64,000 nt of DNA, taken from NCBI GenBank assembly GCA_049840835.1, contig JASGJG010000016.1, forward strand, positions 124,001 to 188,000, in the 5' to 3' direction. Position 1 is the stretch's first letter, and each line of letters begins with the position of its first letter. Shown piece by piece: positions 1-8,361 of this stretch. Made by a program: the position numbers and the translations under genes. The notes beneath the pieces were generated by a model. It saw nothing but the letters and a program-made list of their open reading frames with translations, searched no databases and had not been told where the DNA came from. Origin of the DNA: JANLTX01 sp049840835 (lineage in GTDB: Bacteria > Armatimonadota > Armatimonadia > Armatimonadales > Armatimonadaceae).

Positions 1-1883
1 CGACCACCCGAACGCCAACGCCGAGAAACTCATGGAGTTCATTCCCGGACCGGACTTCCCCACCCACGGGCTGATTCTAGGCACCAAGGGATCAAGTCGG
101 CGTAGCCACGGGCCGCGGGTCGGTGACCATGCAGGCCAAGACCACTATCGAGACCGATGGACAACGGCAAGAGCGCCATCGTGATCACCGAGCTGCCCTA
201 CCAGGTGATCAAGAGCCGTCTGATTGAGCAGATCGCCGATCTGGCCCGGGAGAAGAAAGTCGAAGGCATCACCGGTGTCAACGACTTCTCCGACAGAAAC
301 GGGATGCGAGTCGTGGTGGAGCTGCGCCGCGATGTGATGCCACAGAAGGTACTGAACTATCTTCTCAAGCACACGCCGCTCCGCCTGAACTTCGGTGTGA
401 TTCTACTCTCGCTGGTAGATAATGGCGGTGGCCCAAAGACCCTGGGACTGCAATGGTCTGCTTCAAGAGTACATTGATCACCGGCGCATTGTTATCATCC
501 GGCGCACCCGGTTCGAGCTGGCGCGTGCTAAGGCGCAGGCTCATATCTTAGAAGGGCTTCAGATAGCGGTCCAGAACCTGGATGAGGTGATCGCGATTAT
601 CCGCCGGTCTCCGAACACGAGCAGCCGCGCGTTCGCGCTTATCGCCCGATTCACGTTCACCGGTCCGCAGGCGGAAGCGATTTTGAACATGCAGCTGCGC
701 CGTCTGACCGGGCTGGAGCAGGACAAGATTGAGAGCGAGTACAAGGACCTTCTCAAGGAAATCGCGCGACTGGAGGACATTCTCTCGGATCCGCGTCGGG
801 TAGATGCGATTATGAAGGACGACCTGAAGTACCTAAAGAACAAGTTCGGCGATGATCGGCGTACGAGAATCATCCCCACCGAGGCAGAGGAGATCAATAT
901 CGAGGACCTGATTGCCGATGAGGAGATGCTGATTACCATCACCCGCGATGGCTATATCAAGCGCCTGAAGCCAGATGCGTTCCGTACTCAGAAGCGTGGT
1001 GGTATCGGCAAGAGCGCTGGTAAGACCAAGGTAGAAGATAACATCGAGCACCTGTTCGTGGCGTCTACCCATGACTTCATCCTGTTCTTTACCGACCGGG
1101 GCCGGGTCTATCGCCTGAAAGCCTACGATGTGCCGGAGACTCAGCGCACAGCCATGGGTATGGCGATTATCAACCTGATTCAGATTCTGCCCGATGAACG
1201 AATCACGGCAACTCTGCCGATTCGCGATCTACGCAATGCACCGGGATATCTGGTCATGGGTACCGTCGGTGGCGAAGTGAAGCGTACCCGCATCGCCGAG
1301 TTCGCCAATCTCCGTGCCAACGGTCTGATTACCTTCGACATGAACGAAGGTGACCGACTTGGCTGGGTGAAGCACACGGATGGTGAGCAGAGATTGTTCT
1401 GACCACCATTCAGGGTCTGGCGATCCGATTCAATGAAAACGACCTGCGCGCTTCCGGACGAGCCTCGGGTGGCGTACGTGGCATCACCCTCGCCGGACCA
1501 GACGATCGGGTGGTCACCATGGATACCGCCGGTGACGACGACGACCTGCTGGTTGTCGGTCAGAACGGTCTGGGTAAGCGCACTCCGATGAGTGCCTACA
1601 AGGTCCAGGGGCGTGGTGGCAAGGGCCTGAAGACCATGGACATTACCGCTAAGACCGGACCACTGATTGCGGCCTGCGTTGTCCCGCGCGAGGGCCAGGA
1701 AAACCTGCGCCTGATGATCGTCACGGAGAACCGGCACGGGTATCCGAGTCCGCGGTAAGTGAGATCAAGACCACTCAGTCTCGCTCCACTCAGGGCGTGA
1801 AACTCATCGAGCTACGTGAAGGCGATCGCGTGAAAACTGTGGAGTACTTCGACCTGAGCAAAAAGGTCGAGGACGACGAGTAA
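1..1883 (+). CDS. gyrA: DNA gyrase subunit A, 3' part, multiply frameshifted
   Basis: C-terminal two thirds of GyrA, the breakage-reunion subunit of type II topoisomerase. The 5' end is outside the window. Seen: the EFIPGPDFP and GLILGTKG motifs near base 35-90, KSAIVITELPYQV near 170-215, the coiled-coil arm (LEGLQIA...DEVIAIIR), then the beta-pinwheel domain with a GyrA box, QGRGGKG, near 1608-1628. The GyrA box favours gyrA over parC. The reading frame must change at about 90, 104, 157, 450, 1388 and 1740 to keep the conserved protein; the last frame ends DLSKKVEDDE and TAA at 1881-1883. Six breaks in an essential gene are most simply sequence errors, perhaps near a contig end. A decayed second copy is possible. 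A perfect terminator follows 9 bp after the stop. Confidence 0.9.
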
Positions 1884-1891
1884 GCACGATG

Positions 1892-1932
1892 AAAAAGCCC
1901 CGGTTCTGCTGAGCAGAACCGGGGCTTTTTTT
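1892..1932 (+). terminator. Intrinsic terminator after gyrA
   Basis: A perfect 15-bp arm pair (AGCCCCGGTTCTGCT and its complement, one base between them) is followed by seven T and preceded by five A. The run of A means it can also end the minus-strand transcript of a gene running toward it, but no such gene ends on its right: the next gene (1934-2269) is minus and its stop lies 2 bp away, so the hairpin sits directly downstream of both convergent genes and probably serves both. Confidence 0.93.
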
Positions 1933-1933
1933 A

Positions 1934-2269
1934 TTATCTAGCGATTCGGACCGAACTCTCGGCGAAGCTCTCCCAGGTCGAGCGAATCCAATTCTTCGTG
2001 GAACGTACTAGCTCGGTCATGGCGATGGGACCGAGATTGTTGAAGGCGTTTTGCTCATCTACAGAGGCTTCGGTGCCTCTATCGCGGAAGATGCCGCTCT
2101 CCCACTCTTCCTGCTTTACGAACCGTTCACCCCGCTTCTTGCAGCGGCAACAACGGTAGCGGACAAGCACAACTGAGGGACCAAAGACACGTGGGTAATA
2201 TCCGGCATGCATCACGTCGCGTTGACTGATGCGCTGCCCACACCGACATCGAATCGCTGTCCGTGGCAT
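1934..2269 (-). CDS. Hypothetical small Cys-rich (zinc-ribbon-like) protein
   Basis: 111 residues. Two Cys pairs, CRC near residue 8-10 and CCRC near residue 40-43 within a basic stretch, look like a degenerate zinc ribbon. The remainder is predicted helical, and no catalytic motif is seen. The ATG start is supported by a GGAGG sequence 10 nt upstream. It converges on gyrA and shares the terminator at 1892-1932. I do not recognise a named family; metal binding is inferred only from the cysteines. Confidence 0.72.
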   Translation of the reverse strand: MPRTAIRCRCGQRISQRDVMHAGYYPRVFGPSVVLVRYRCCRCKKRGERFVKQEEWESGIFRDRGTEASVDEQNAFNNLGPIAMTELVRSTKNWIRSTWESFAESSVRIAR

Positions 2270-2305
2270 CTACACTGGTCCTCCGATAGATTATTCTATC
2301 ACAGG

Positions 2306-3336
2306 TCAGTGTTTTTCGTTATCGGTTACTACAGACATGCGGCTGCCAGAAGCACTACTGATCCCAGCCTGACCAGTCAAGCCATTGAGTTTTTCACGGG
2401 TCTGGTTCAGCGAAATCTTCATCACCGCATCCGGATTTCTCTTCGGAAGTGATGGATTTATCTCACCAGGATCGCCGTTTCCAGCGGCGCCCGTAGCACC
2501 TGATGCGATAGTCACAGGACGCTGTGGAGCAATAACGGACGTTCCTTCATTAAGCCCCTTCGGGTCACTCGTTTCCGCAACGGTTGGCGGTGGTGTTTCC
2601 GAAGCCACTGGCACAGCCTCCGCAATCGGATCCGCGAGTTTGGCCGGAGCAATAGGTCGCCTCGTAGGAGTAGGAGTTGCCTTCGGAGCCGTAGACGTCT
2701 CTATGTTCGTTGTGATGCTTCGGTAAGATGGCCACGTTTGTAGGTGTCACAGAAGGCACCACTACATCGTTCGTATGATTGATGGCAGGCGTAGTCTTCT
2801 TAACCGAATCAGGCATTGTAGGAGGAACTACTACCGGGGGCGCAGGTGTAGGCTCGGTCACCTTTGGAGTAGCTGCAGGAGTAGGCAACACAATCGGTTC
2901 TGGTGTTGGGTATACCTTCGCTAACTGCGTCCCTGTATTAGGAGAAGCAGATGCCGTTGGCACAGGTACGTGGCTCGTTGGCGCCGGTCTGAGCATCACT
3001 AGTCCGATAGCCGCCATACCACTCAGAACCAGCCCACCGGCGGCATATCGCACAGGGGCGGGTCGAAGCGCATTAGAAATGCGGCTCCAGATTGTGGGGC
3101 GGGCGGTAGGTTGCCAGTGCAATACGTTCCGATAGCGAAGCAGGTACATCAACCGGGTCGAAGCGGGCGGAGTCTTTTAAGATACTGAGAAACGCGGCGT
3201 GGGATGCCCACTCCGGTGAATTCAGTGCCTCCTCAGCCTGGGCATACTCTTCTAAGCTCACCTCGCCATCACAGGCGGCTGAGAGTAGCTCCTCTATTTC
3301 CTTGTGTGTCTCTCTGGGTTCCATGGCTGATTGCAT
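2306..3336 (-). CDS. Anti-sigma-factor-like membrane protein with Pro/Thr-rich tail, frameshifted
   Basis: Three overlapping minus-strand frames give one protein. The N-terminus (EELLSAACDGEVSLEEYAQAEEAL) resembles the cytoplasmic helical domain of RseA/zf-HC2-type anti-sigma factors, though no HC2 zinc motif is evident. One membrane helix follows (AGGLVLSGMAAIGLVML), then a long Pro/Thr/Ala-rich extracytoplasmic region ending in a tail rich in Asn and Ser. Frame changes are needed near 3102, in a run of C, and near 2725. The start is uncertain: ATG 3336 or 3324. No sigma-factor gene lies upstream in the window, so the partner is unknown and the role is inferred from architecture only. Confidence 0.6.
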
Positions 3337-3385
3337 AGAGTATCGGCAAGCCACCAAAGTTTCAAGAATTATGATACAAAATGCT

Positions 3386-3651
3386 ATGAGCGAAAACCAG
3401 GGCTATAAAGCCTTCAATTCCACCGGCGCGATGATGCAACGACGGAGATTATCAAGCCAAAGGGCAATGCCCAGAGGACCGCTCTCTTCGTTGGTGTCGT
3501 TCTTGTTTTTGTTTTTGCCCTCTGCTACCTCGGCTTCAAGCAAACAGGAATGAACCCGTTTGCTCCAGCAAACGATGAACACGGTGGAATAGGCAGTCGC
3601 CCCAATGTCGATATCGGCAGTGATAAATCCTCGAAAGAATCTTCGGATTGA
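3386..3651 (+). CDS. Small single-pass membrane protein, probable frameshift
   Basis: From ATG 3386 (MSENQGYKAF) the frame is open but turns to low-complexity text. After a shift near 3430 another frame reads TTEIIKPKGNAQRTALFVG..., then a clear membrane helix (LFVGVVLVFVFALCYLGF) and a polar Gly/Ser/Asp-rich tail ending at TGA 3649-3651. That frame has no start codon of its own, so I read one roughly 87-residue protein with a single base error. Its stop overlaps the TTG start of the next gene (TTGA), which suggests translational coupling. Function is unknown. Confidence 0.5.
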
Positions 3652-4130
3652 GTGTAGAGCGGGTTGCCTGCCCAAAATGCGGCTCTAACAACTTCGCCAC
3701 TCAGGCGCGGTGTTGGAGCTGTGGTACGGCTCTGACTGCTGGTGTTGCCAGTGCACCTGCTCCTGCTTCCTCGGTTGCCTACAATTCCCCTGCTCCCGTT
3801 GGCGTCGCTCCGCCCCGTATAGCGCAGCACTCTGGACTTGCTGCCGGAGCCGCCGCGGCTATGGGTTTACTGATGCCCGCTATCGCCATACCCGTAGGCA
3901 TCGTTTTCCTGATGCTAGATGATAAACGCAAAGCACAGATTGGGTGGCTGAATATTCTCTGGGGTACGGTTGGTACCGTTATCCATATCATGCTTACTAT
4001 GGCTCTTTCTGCTATGGTTACCCCGATACTCATACGCATGATGACGGGCGCTGCCGGGCAAGCACGCCAGGGAATTGAGCAGCGTTCCGGTGGTCTCCCA
4101 CAAGGCTTTCCGGGCTTTCCCCAGCAGTGA
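3648..4130 (+). CDS. Zinc-ribbon membrane protein, hypothetical
   Basis: 160 residues. A classic N-terminal zinc ribbon (CPKCG, 12 residues, CWSCG) is followed by an Ala/Pro linker and two hydrophobic segments, about residues 72-92 (AAAAMGLLMPAIAIPVGIVFL) and 105-130. A Gly/Gln-rich tail ends it (GGLPQGFPGFPQQ). The start is TTG 3648, overlapping the previous stop, and the stop overlaps the GTG start of mnmE (GTGA), so the three genes are probably one transcript. The ribbon fold is clear; the function is not. Confidence 0.75.
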   Translation: MSVERVACPKCGSNNFATQARCWSCGTALTAGVASAPAPASSVAYNSPAPVGVAPPRIAQHSGLAAGAAAAMGLLMPAIAIPVGIVFLMLDDKRKAQIGWLNILWGTVGTVIHIMLTMALSAMVTPILIRMMTGAAGQARQGIEQRSGGLPQGFPGFPQQ

Positions 4131-5443
4131 GTGAGACTATCGCAGCTATCTCTACCGCTGCTGGTGGCGGTATCGGTATTGTTCGTCTCTCTGGAGCAGA
4201 CTCTCTTCGTATCGCCTCGCTAGCCGCTGGAAATCCAACTTCCCCACCGGGTCAGCTACGCCGTGCCAGAATCAAAGATGCGCAGGGTGAGCTTTTAGAC
4301 GACGGTATGCTGGTTGTCTTCCAGGCGCCCCGAAGCTACACAGGCGAAGACATGGCCGAGTTCCATGGTCATGGCGGTGCGCAGACCCTCTCAGCCGTGC
4401 TGGAGCGATTCTTAGAACTAGGAGCGCGCCTGGCATTACCCGGCGAGTTTACAGAGCGCGCGTTTCTATCCGGCAAACTTGACCTCACACAGGCAGAAGG
4501 CGTCGCCGACCTCGTGGCTGCTCGTACCGATGATGCGCGGCGCGCAGCCCTACGTCAGCTTACCGGTGGTCTGAAAGACGCTACGCATGCCATAGAGCAT
4601 TTTCTGAAAATCGCTCTGGCATTCATAGAGGCCACGATCGACTTTCCAGATGATGTTGGTGAACTAGATACTCCAGCAGTCCGCCATACTCTAAACGATG
4701 CCGAGCGGGAGCTACAGAAGCTTCTTGCTACGGCACGCCGTGGGCGTGCGTTGAGTGAGGGACTCACTCTGGCAATAGTCGGACAGCCCAATGTAGGCAA
4801 ATCTTCCCTGCTGAATGCTCTTGCAGGCACCGAGCGCGCTATTGTTACAGACATACCTGGCACCACCAGGGATGTAGTCAGCGAAAACCTGAGTATCGGC
4901 GGTTATCCGGTCCGCACTCTAGACACGGCGGGGCTGCGTGAAACCGAAGACATTGTGGAGGCCATGGGCGTAGAGCGCGCTCGTAATGCCGCTGCCAGCG
5001 CCGATGTCGTTCTGGTAGTCGCCGATGCGACTCTAGGCATTGGCCCGGTTGAGCGAGATCTCTTAGAAGAGCATGCCGGACGCACACTGCTGCTGCTGAA
5101 CAAGTGCGACCTTGCTGCGCCCCCTGCTGATTTCACCGGCATCAGCCTCTCGGCGAAAACCGGCAACGGGCTGGAAGCTCTCGGCAATTCGGTGCGCTCG
5201 CTCCTTGGCGATAGCGACCAGGCAACCATCCCCATGGTAACACGGGCACGACATGAGAACGCTCTCCGAAGGGCATTAGAATCTGTGCGGGCAGCCCTGA
5301 ATTCTCTAGAAGCAGACCAGGCGCCGGAGTTCATTGCCGTGGACTGCCATGGTGCCCTCATGGCCCTGGGAGAGCTGACCGGCGAAACTAGCCGGGCTGA
5401 AATTATTGAGGGAATCTTCCGCACGTTCTGTATCGGCAAGTAG
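4127..5443 (+). CDS. mnmE: tRNA modification GTPase MnmE
   Basis: 438 residues, somewhat short for the family (about 450). MnmE works with MnmG to put the 5-carboxymethylaminomethyl (or taurinomethyl) group on wobble U34 of tRNA. Seen: an N-terminal folate-binding domain (IAAISTAAGGGIGIVRLSG), a helical domain, an inserted G domain with P-loop GQPNVGKSS (near residue 221), switch TTRD, DTAG and NKCD, and the C-terminal catalytic CIGK. The GTG start overlaps the previous stop. MnmG is not in the window. Confidence 0.97.
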   Translation: MSETIAAISTAAGGGIGIVRLSGADSLRIASLAAGNPTSPPGQLRRARIKDAQGELLDDGMLVVFQAPRSYTGEDMAEFHGHGGAQTLSAVLERFLELGARLALPGEFTERAFLSGKLDLTQAEGVADLVAARTDDARRAALRQLTGGLKDATHAIEHFLKIALAFIEATIDFPDDVGELDTPAVRHTLNDAERELQKLLATARRGRALSEGLTLAIVGQPNVGKSSLLNALAGTERAIVTDIPGTTRDVVSENLSIGGYPVRTLDTAGLRETEDIVEAMGVERARNAAASADVVLVVADATLGIGPVERDLLEEHAGRTLLLLNKCDLAAPPADFTGISLSAKTGNGLEALGNSVRSLLGDSDQATIPMVTRARHENALRRALESVRAALNSLEADQAPEFIAVDCHGALMALGELTGETSRAEIIEGIFRTFCIGK

Positions 5444-5473
5444 CTTCTTGCATCCCAAAGATCTGAAAGTATC

Positions 5474-5612
5474 CCCAGACATGAACGTCTGGGTCTAGAG
5501 CTTCGCCACGAAGTCGCTCCGCGACATAACAGGCTAACAATAGTATTCGATAGGTCCGAAGGACATTGTGGGGCGCTAGCCCCTTCAGGCCCAGACGTCC
5601 ATGTCTGGGTCT
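5474..5612. repeat. Short inverted-repeat element between mnmE and ftsY
   Basis: About 140 bp in the 205-bp gap. The left arm (from 5474, CCCAGACATGAACGTCTGGG) and the complement of the right arm (ending near 5612, CCCAGACATGGACGTCTGGG) match at 19 of 20 bases, and similarity extends inward about 50 bp with gaps. Each arm is itself palindromic (CAGAC...GTCTG). There is no ORF. It looks like a MITE or REP-type non-autonomous element or a large transcribed hairpin. The rest of the gap shows nothing else. Confidence 0.55.
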
Positions 5613-5648
5613 GGCAAGTTCAAGGTGCTCGCCGGGGTACAATAGCCC

Positions 5649-6545
5649 GTGCTCAAGCGCGGAATTTTCAAAACGTTGTTTCAATCCGTCGACACGCTCG
5701 TTACTGGGCGTGGGAAGATCGACGAAGAACTATTCGATACCTTTGAGGAATCTCTACTCGCCGCAGATATTTCCTACGCGACCACGGAAAAAATCCTGGA
5801 GGACCTCCGTGATGCGGTGCGTGATGAGCGGCTTTCTACAGCAGATGATGTCAAGACCAAACTCCGTAAGGTACTGATAGACGCGCTAGGTGAGCCGGGC
5901 GACACACGCCTGAACTACACGACTACCGGCGGCCCTACTCTCTTCCTCATGGTGGGTGTAAATGGGGTTGGGAAGACAACCAGCCTGGGTAAATTAGCCT
6001 ACAAACTGGGGCGTGAAGGCAAGAAAGTGCTATTGGCCGCCGGGGATACGTTTCGGGCTGCCGCCGCCGATCAGCTCGCCATCTGGGCAGAGCGCGCTGG
6101 TGCTGAGTTCGTACGGCAGCAGGAGCGCGCAGACCCCGCTGCTGTGGTCTTCGATGCCATCTCCGTTGCTAAAGCCAAAAACTGCGATGTGATTCTGGTA
6201 GATACAGCTGGTCGCCTTCACACCAAGCAGAACCTTATGGAGGAGCTGAAGAAGATCGGGCGCATCTGTGAGCGCGAATTGGGCCGCAAACCCGATGAAG
6301 TTTTGCTTGCCCTGGATGCGACTACGGGTCAAAACGCTCTCTCCCAGGCAAAGGAATTTACAGGGGCTGTCGGTGTGACTGGGCTGGTACTTGCCAAGCT
6401 AGACGGTACTGCGCGAGGTGGTATCGTTCTTACCCTCCGGCAGGAGCTTGGCGTTCCTGTAAAACTGGTGGGTGTCGGTGAAGGTCCCGGCGATCTACTC
6501 CCCTTCGACCCCGAAGTCTTCATAGACGCTATGCTGGATGGGTAA
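5649..6545 (+). CDS. ftsY: Signal recognition particle receptor FtsY
   Basis: 298 residues. SRP receptor GTPase that docks ribosome-SRP complexes at the membrane with Ffh. N domain at about 1-85 (four helices, FDTFEESLLAADISY), then the NG GTPase domain: G1 GVNGVGKTTSLGKLA, DTFRAAAADQL insertion, DTAGRLH, AKLDGTARGG and the closing GVGEGPGDLLPFDPEVF. The acidic A domain found in many FtsY is missing, as in many non-proteobacterial forms. Start is GTG 5649. No strong terminator follows; the next 250 bp hold an inverted-repeat element. Confidence 0.96.
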   Translation: MLKRGIFKTLFQSVDTLVTGRGKIDEELFDTFEESLLAADISYATTEKILEDLRDAVRDERLSTADDVKTKLRKVLIDALGEPGDTRLNYTTTGGPTLFLMVGVNGVGKTTSLGKLAYKLGREGKKVLLAAGDTFRAAAADQLAIWAERAGAEFVRQQERADPAAVVFDAISVAKAKNCDVILVDTAGRLHTKQNLMEELKKIGRICERELGRKPDEVLLALDATTGQNALSQAKEFTGAVGVTGLVLAKLDGTARGGIVLTLRQELGVPVKLVGVGEGPGDLLPFDPEVFIDAMLDG

Positions 6546-6578
6546 CTGCCATCCCAATTTGAATTTCGAAATTGAAAA

Positions 6579-6769
6579 TCACTCGCTGAGGGCTTCGCCG
6601 AACGTCCTGCCGGACGCGATTTGTTTGGGCGTGATTGGATACGGCTGCGCAGCAGATATAGTCGGGCGTTTGTCCAGCTAACCAGCGCACCAATTACCAC
6701 CAAAACCAATCAAATCTATACATTATGCGTCCGCGAGGACGTTCGGGGCGAAGCCCCCTCAGCGAGTGA
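6579..6769. repeat. MITE-like inverted-repeat element between ftsY and phnE
   Basis: About 190 bp with long terminal inverted repeats. Left arm 6579-6618 (TCACTCGCTGAGGGCTTCGC...) matches the complement of 6727-6769 over about 40 bp with small gaps. Inside, a second weaker pair (GATTTGTTTGGG near 6618 and the complement of ACCAATCAAATC near 6705-6716) continues the symmetry. A 9-bp hairpin lies at its right edge (6763-6783). No ORF is convincing. The size and symmetry fit a non-autonomous mobile element or a folded dispersed repeat. Other copies in the genome would decide. Confidence 0.6.
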
Positions 6770-6783
6770 CTTACAGTCACTCG
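6763..6783. other. Short perfect hairpin downstream of phnE
   Basis: CGAGTGACT, loop TAC, AGTCACTCG, 9 bp perfect, about 14 bp after the end of the minus-strand phn operon. There is no T-run on either side, so it is not a standard intrinsic terminator. It may protect the mRNA 3' end or belong to the adjacent repeat. Confidence 0.5.
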
Positions 6784-6796
6784 GATACAAGGGGAA

Positions 6797-7564
6797 TTAT
6801 GCCAGCCGGGCGCGGAGTTTGGCGGAGCAGAAGTCAACAAGCAAGACAGTGGCGATTACACCGAGAAGAATCATGCCGATCTGGGGGTAGGCGCTCGCAC
6901 CCTGACTGCGGCGCAGTTCCAGTAGAGTCCCGATACCTCCCGCACCTACCAATCCGAGTACACTAGCCGAGCGCACATTCAGGTCAAAGCGGTACAGGGC
7001 AAAGCTCATAAAGTCGGGAAGGACCTCGGGGATGATGCCGTAGCGGAAAACTTCTACCGGCGATGCCCCTACAGCAGCCAGCGCTTCTAGAGCGCCTTTA
7101 TCCACGGTTTCAATGCGCTCGGCGTAGAGCTTCCCCACCATTCCGATGGAGTGAATTGCCACAGCAAGTACACCAGCGAATGGCCCCGGCCCCACGGCAC
7201 CAATAAAGGCGATGGCGAGCAGAATCTCGGGAAATGTACGAATCGCGTTTAACAGAAACTTACCAATGATCGAGGGAGCTATAGAGCGTGTGAGATTTCG
7301 TGCTGCCAGCACCCCGAAGGGCAGCGCCAGTAGTGCTGCAATGGCCGTACCCAGCGCGGCTATCTGAAGACTCTGTAGTAGTCCTTTGCTGACTTCACTG
7401 AAGAAGCTCCAGTCAGGCGGAAAGAACATTCTTCCCAGGGTGGCGCCCAGTTTATCGAAACGCAGGCGCTCCCACGGCACAGGGATACCCGCGAGCGACC
7501 AGACCACAAGGGCCGCACAGACAATGCTGGAAACCAGATAGGGTATTTTCGAAGGTGGCTTCAT
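6797..7564 (-). CDS. phnE: Phosphonate-type ABC transporter permease (second PhnE)
   Basis: 255 residues, PhnE/PtxC family membrane permease. About six hydrophobic segments; the cytoplasmic coupling loop is seen around EALAAVGASPVEVFRYGIIPEVLPDF, and the family-typical RSASVLGLVGAGGIG lies near the C-terminus. It overlaps the upstream phnE by 4 bp (ATGA) and ends the operon. Two adjacent PhnE paralogs imply a heterodimeric channel. The substrate could be phosphonate, phosphite or phosphate esters. Confidence 0.92.
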   Translation of the reverse strand: MKPPSKIPYLVSSIVCAALVVWSLAGIPVPWERLRFDKLGATLGRMFFPPDWSFFSEVSKGLLQSLQIAALGTAIAALLALPFGVLAARNLTRSIAPSIIGKFLLNAIRTFPEILLAIAFIGAVGPGPFAGVLAVAIHSIGMVGKLYAERIETVDKGALEALAAVGASPVEVFRYGIIPEVLPDFMSFALYRFDLNVRSASVLGLVGAGGIGTLLELRRSQGASAYPQIGMILLGVIATVLLVDFCSAKLRARLA

Positions 7565-8361
7565 ACCAGCTTGCTCCGCAGCCAGGTAGAGAAGCCATCT
7601 ATAGCCACAACCAGGACAAAAATAATCCCGATAATCATACCCAGCTTGCCGTAGTTCATGAAATTGACGTACTTGTTCAAAAGTACGCCAACGCCGCCCG
7701 CTCCCACCAGACCGAGTATGCTTGCCGAGCGAATATTGATTTCGAAGGCATAGAGCGTATAGGCAGCGAAGTCGGGCGCTACCTGAGGGAAGATGCCATA
7801 GACCGCTTGCTCTACACGAGTGCCCCCCGTGGCTGCAATCGCCTCTAACGGGCCGGGATCCAGAGTCTCGACCGTATCGCAGAGGAGCTTGGCGACTACA
7901 CCGAAGCTGAACAACAATAGAGCAAGAAAGCCGCTGAAGGCGTTGAAACCAAACGCTATAGCAATCAGCAATGCCAGTACCAGGTCGGGAATCGAGCGCA
8001 CAAAGTTCAGTACCGCGCGCCCAAAGAAATAGACAACTTTAGTCGCCAGGTTTCGCGAGCCAAGAAGAGGGAATGGCAGCGCAAGAACAGCCCCGAAAAA
8101 GGTAGCGGCAACGGCGATACGCAAGGTCTCCAGCAAGCGTGGACCGATTTCGGTGAGTACCTTGCTAATCTCTTCCGCTGGATTCTTACCGGCGGGAACC
8201 ATCTCGGTGAAGAACTTACCTACATTCGGTAGTCCTTCAATTAGCACAGGCAGCGAGGCACCCGTGCCGATGGCGCTCCAGATTAATACACCGACGGTGA
8301 GAACACCAGCGATATAGGCTCCCCAGGGAAAGGGTGGCTTTTTGGCACGCGCCCCACTCAT
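7561..8361 (-). CDS. phnE: Phosphonate-type ABC transporter permease (first PhnE)
   Basis: 266 residues, paralog of the next gene with the same order of features: an N-terminal helix, coupling loop EAIAATGGTRVEQAVYGIFPQVAPDF, and NIRSASILGLVGAGGVG. The start and stop overlap both neighbours by 4 bp, so the operon is translated as a coupled unit. Expected to pair with the second PhnE and the PhnC ATPase. Confidence 0.92.
   Translation of the reverse strand: MSGARAKKPPFPWGAYIAGVLTVGVLIWSAIGTGASLPVLIEGLPNVGKFFTEMVPAGKNPAEEISKVLTEIGPRLLETLRIAVAATFFGAVLALPFPLLGSRNLATKVVYFFGRAVLNFVRSIPDLVLALLIAIAFGFNAFSGFLALLLFSFGVVAKLLCDTVETLDPGPLEAIAATGGTRVEQAVYGIFPQVAPDFAAYTLYAFEINIRSASILGLVGAGGVGVLLNKYVNFMNYGKLGMIIGIIFVLVVAIDGFSTWLRSKLV

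Noticed and set aside
1..1883. Programmed frameshifting or a topoisomerase IV gene instead of broken gyrA
   Set aside because: Six shifts in both directions have no slippery-site pattern, and the GyrA box QGRGGKG argues for gyrase.
2385..3135. Gly/Val-rich plus-strand frames opposite the anti-sigma-like gene
   Set aside because: Mirror of the Pro/Thr-rich tail; repeats of GVG come from the complement of Pro and Thr codons.
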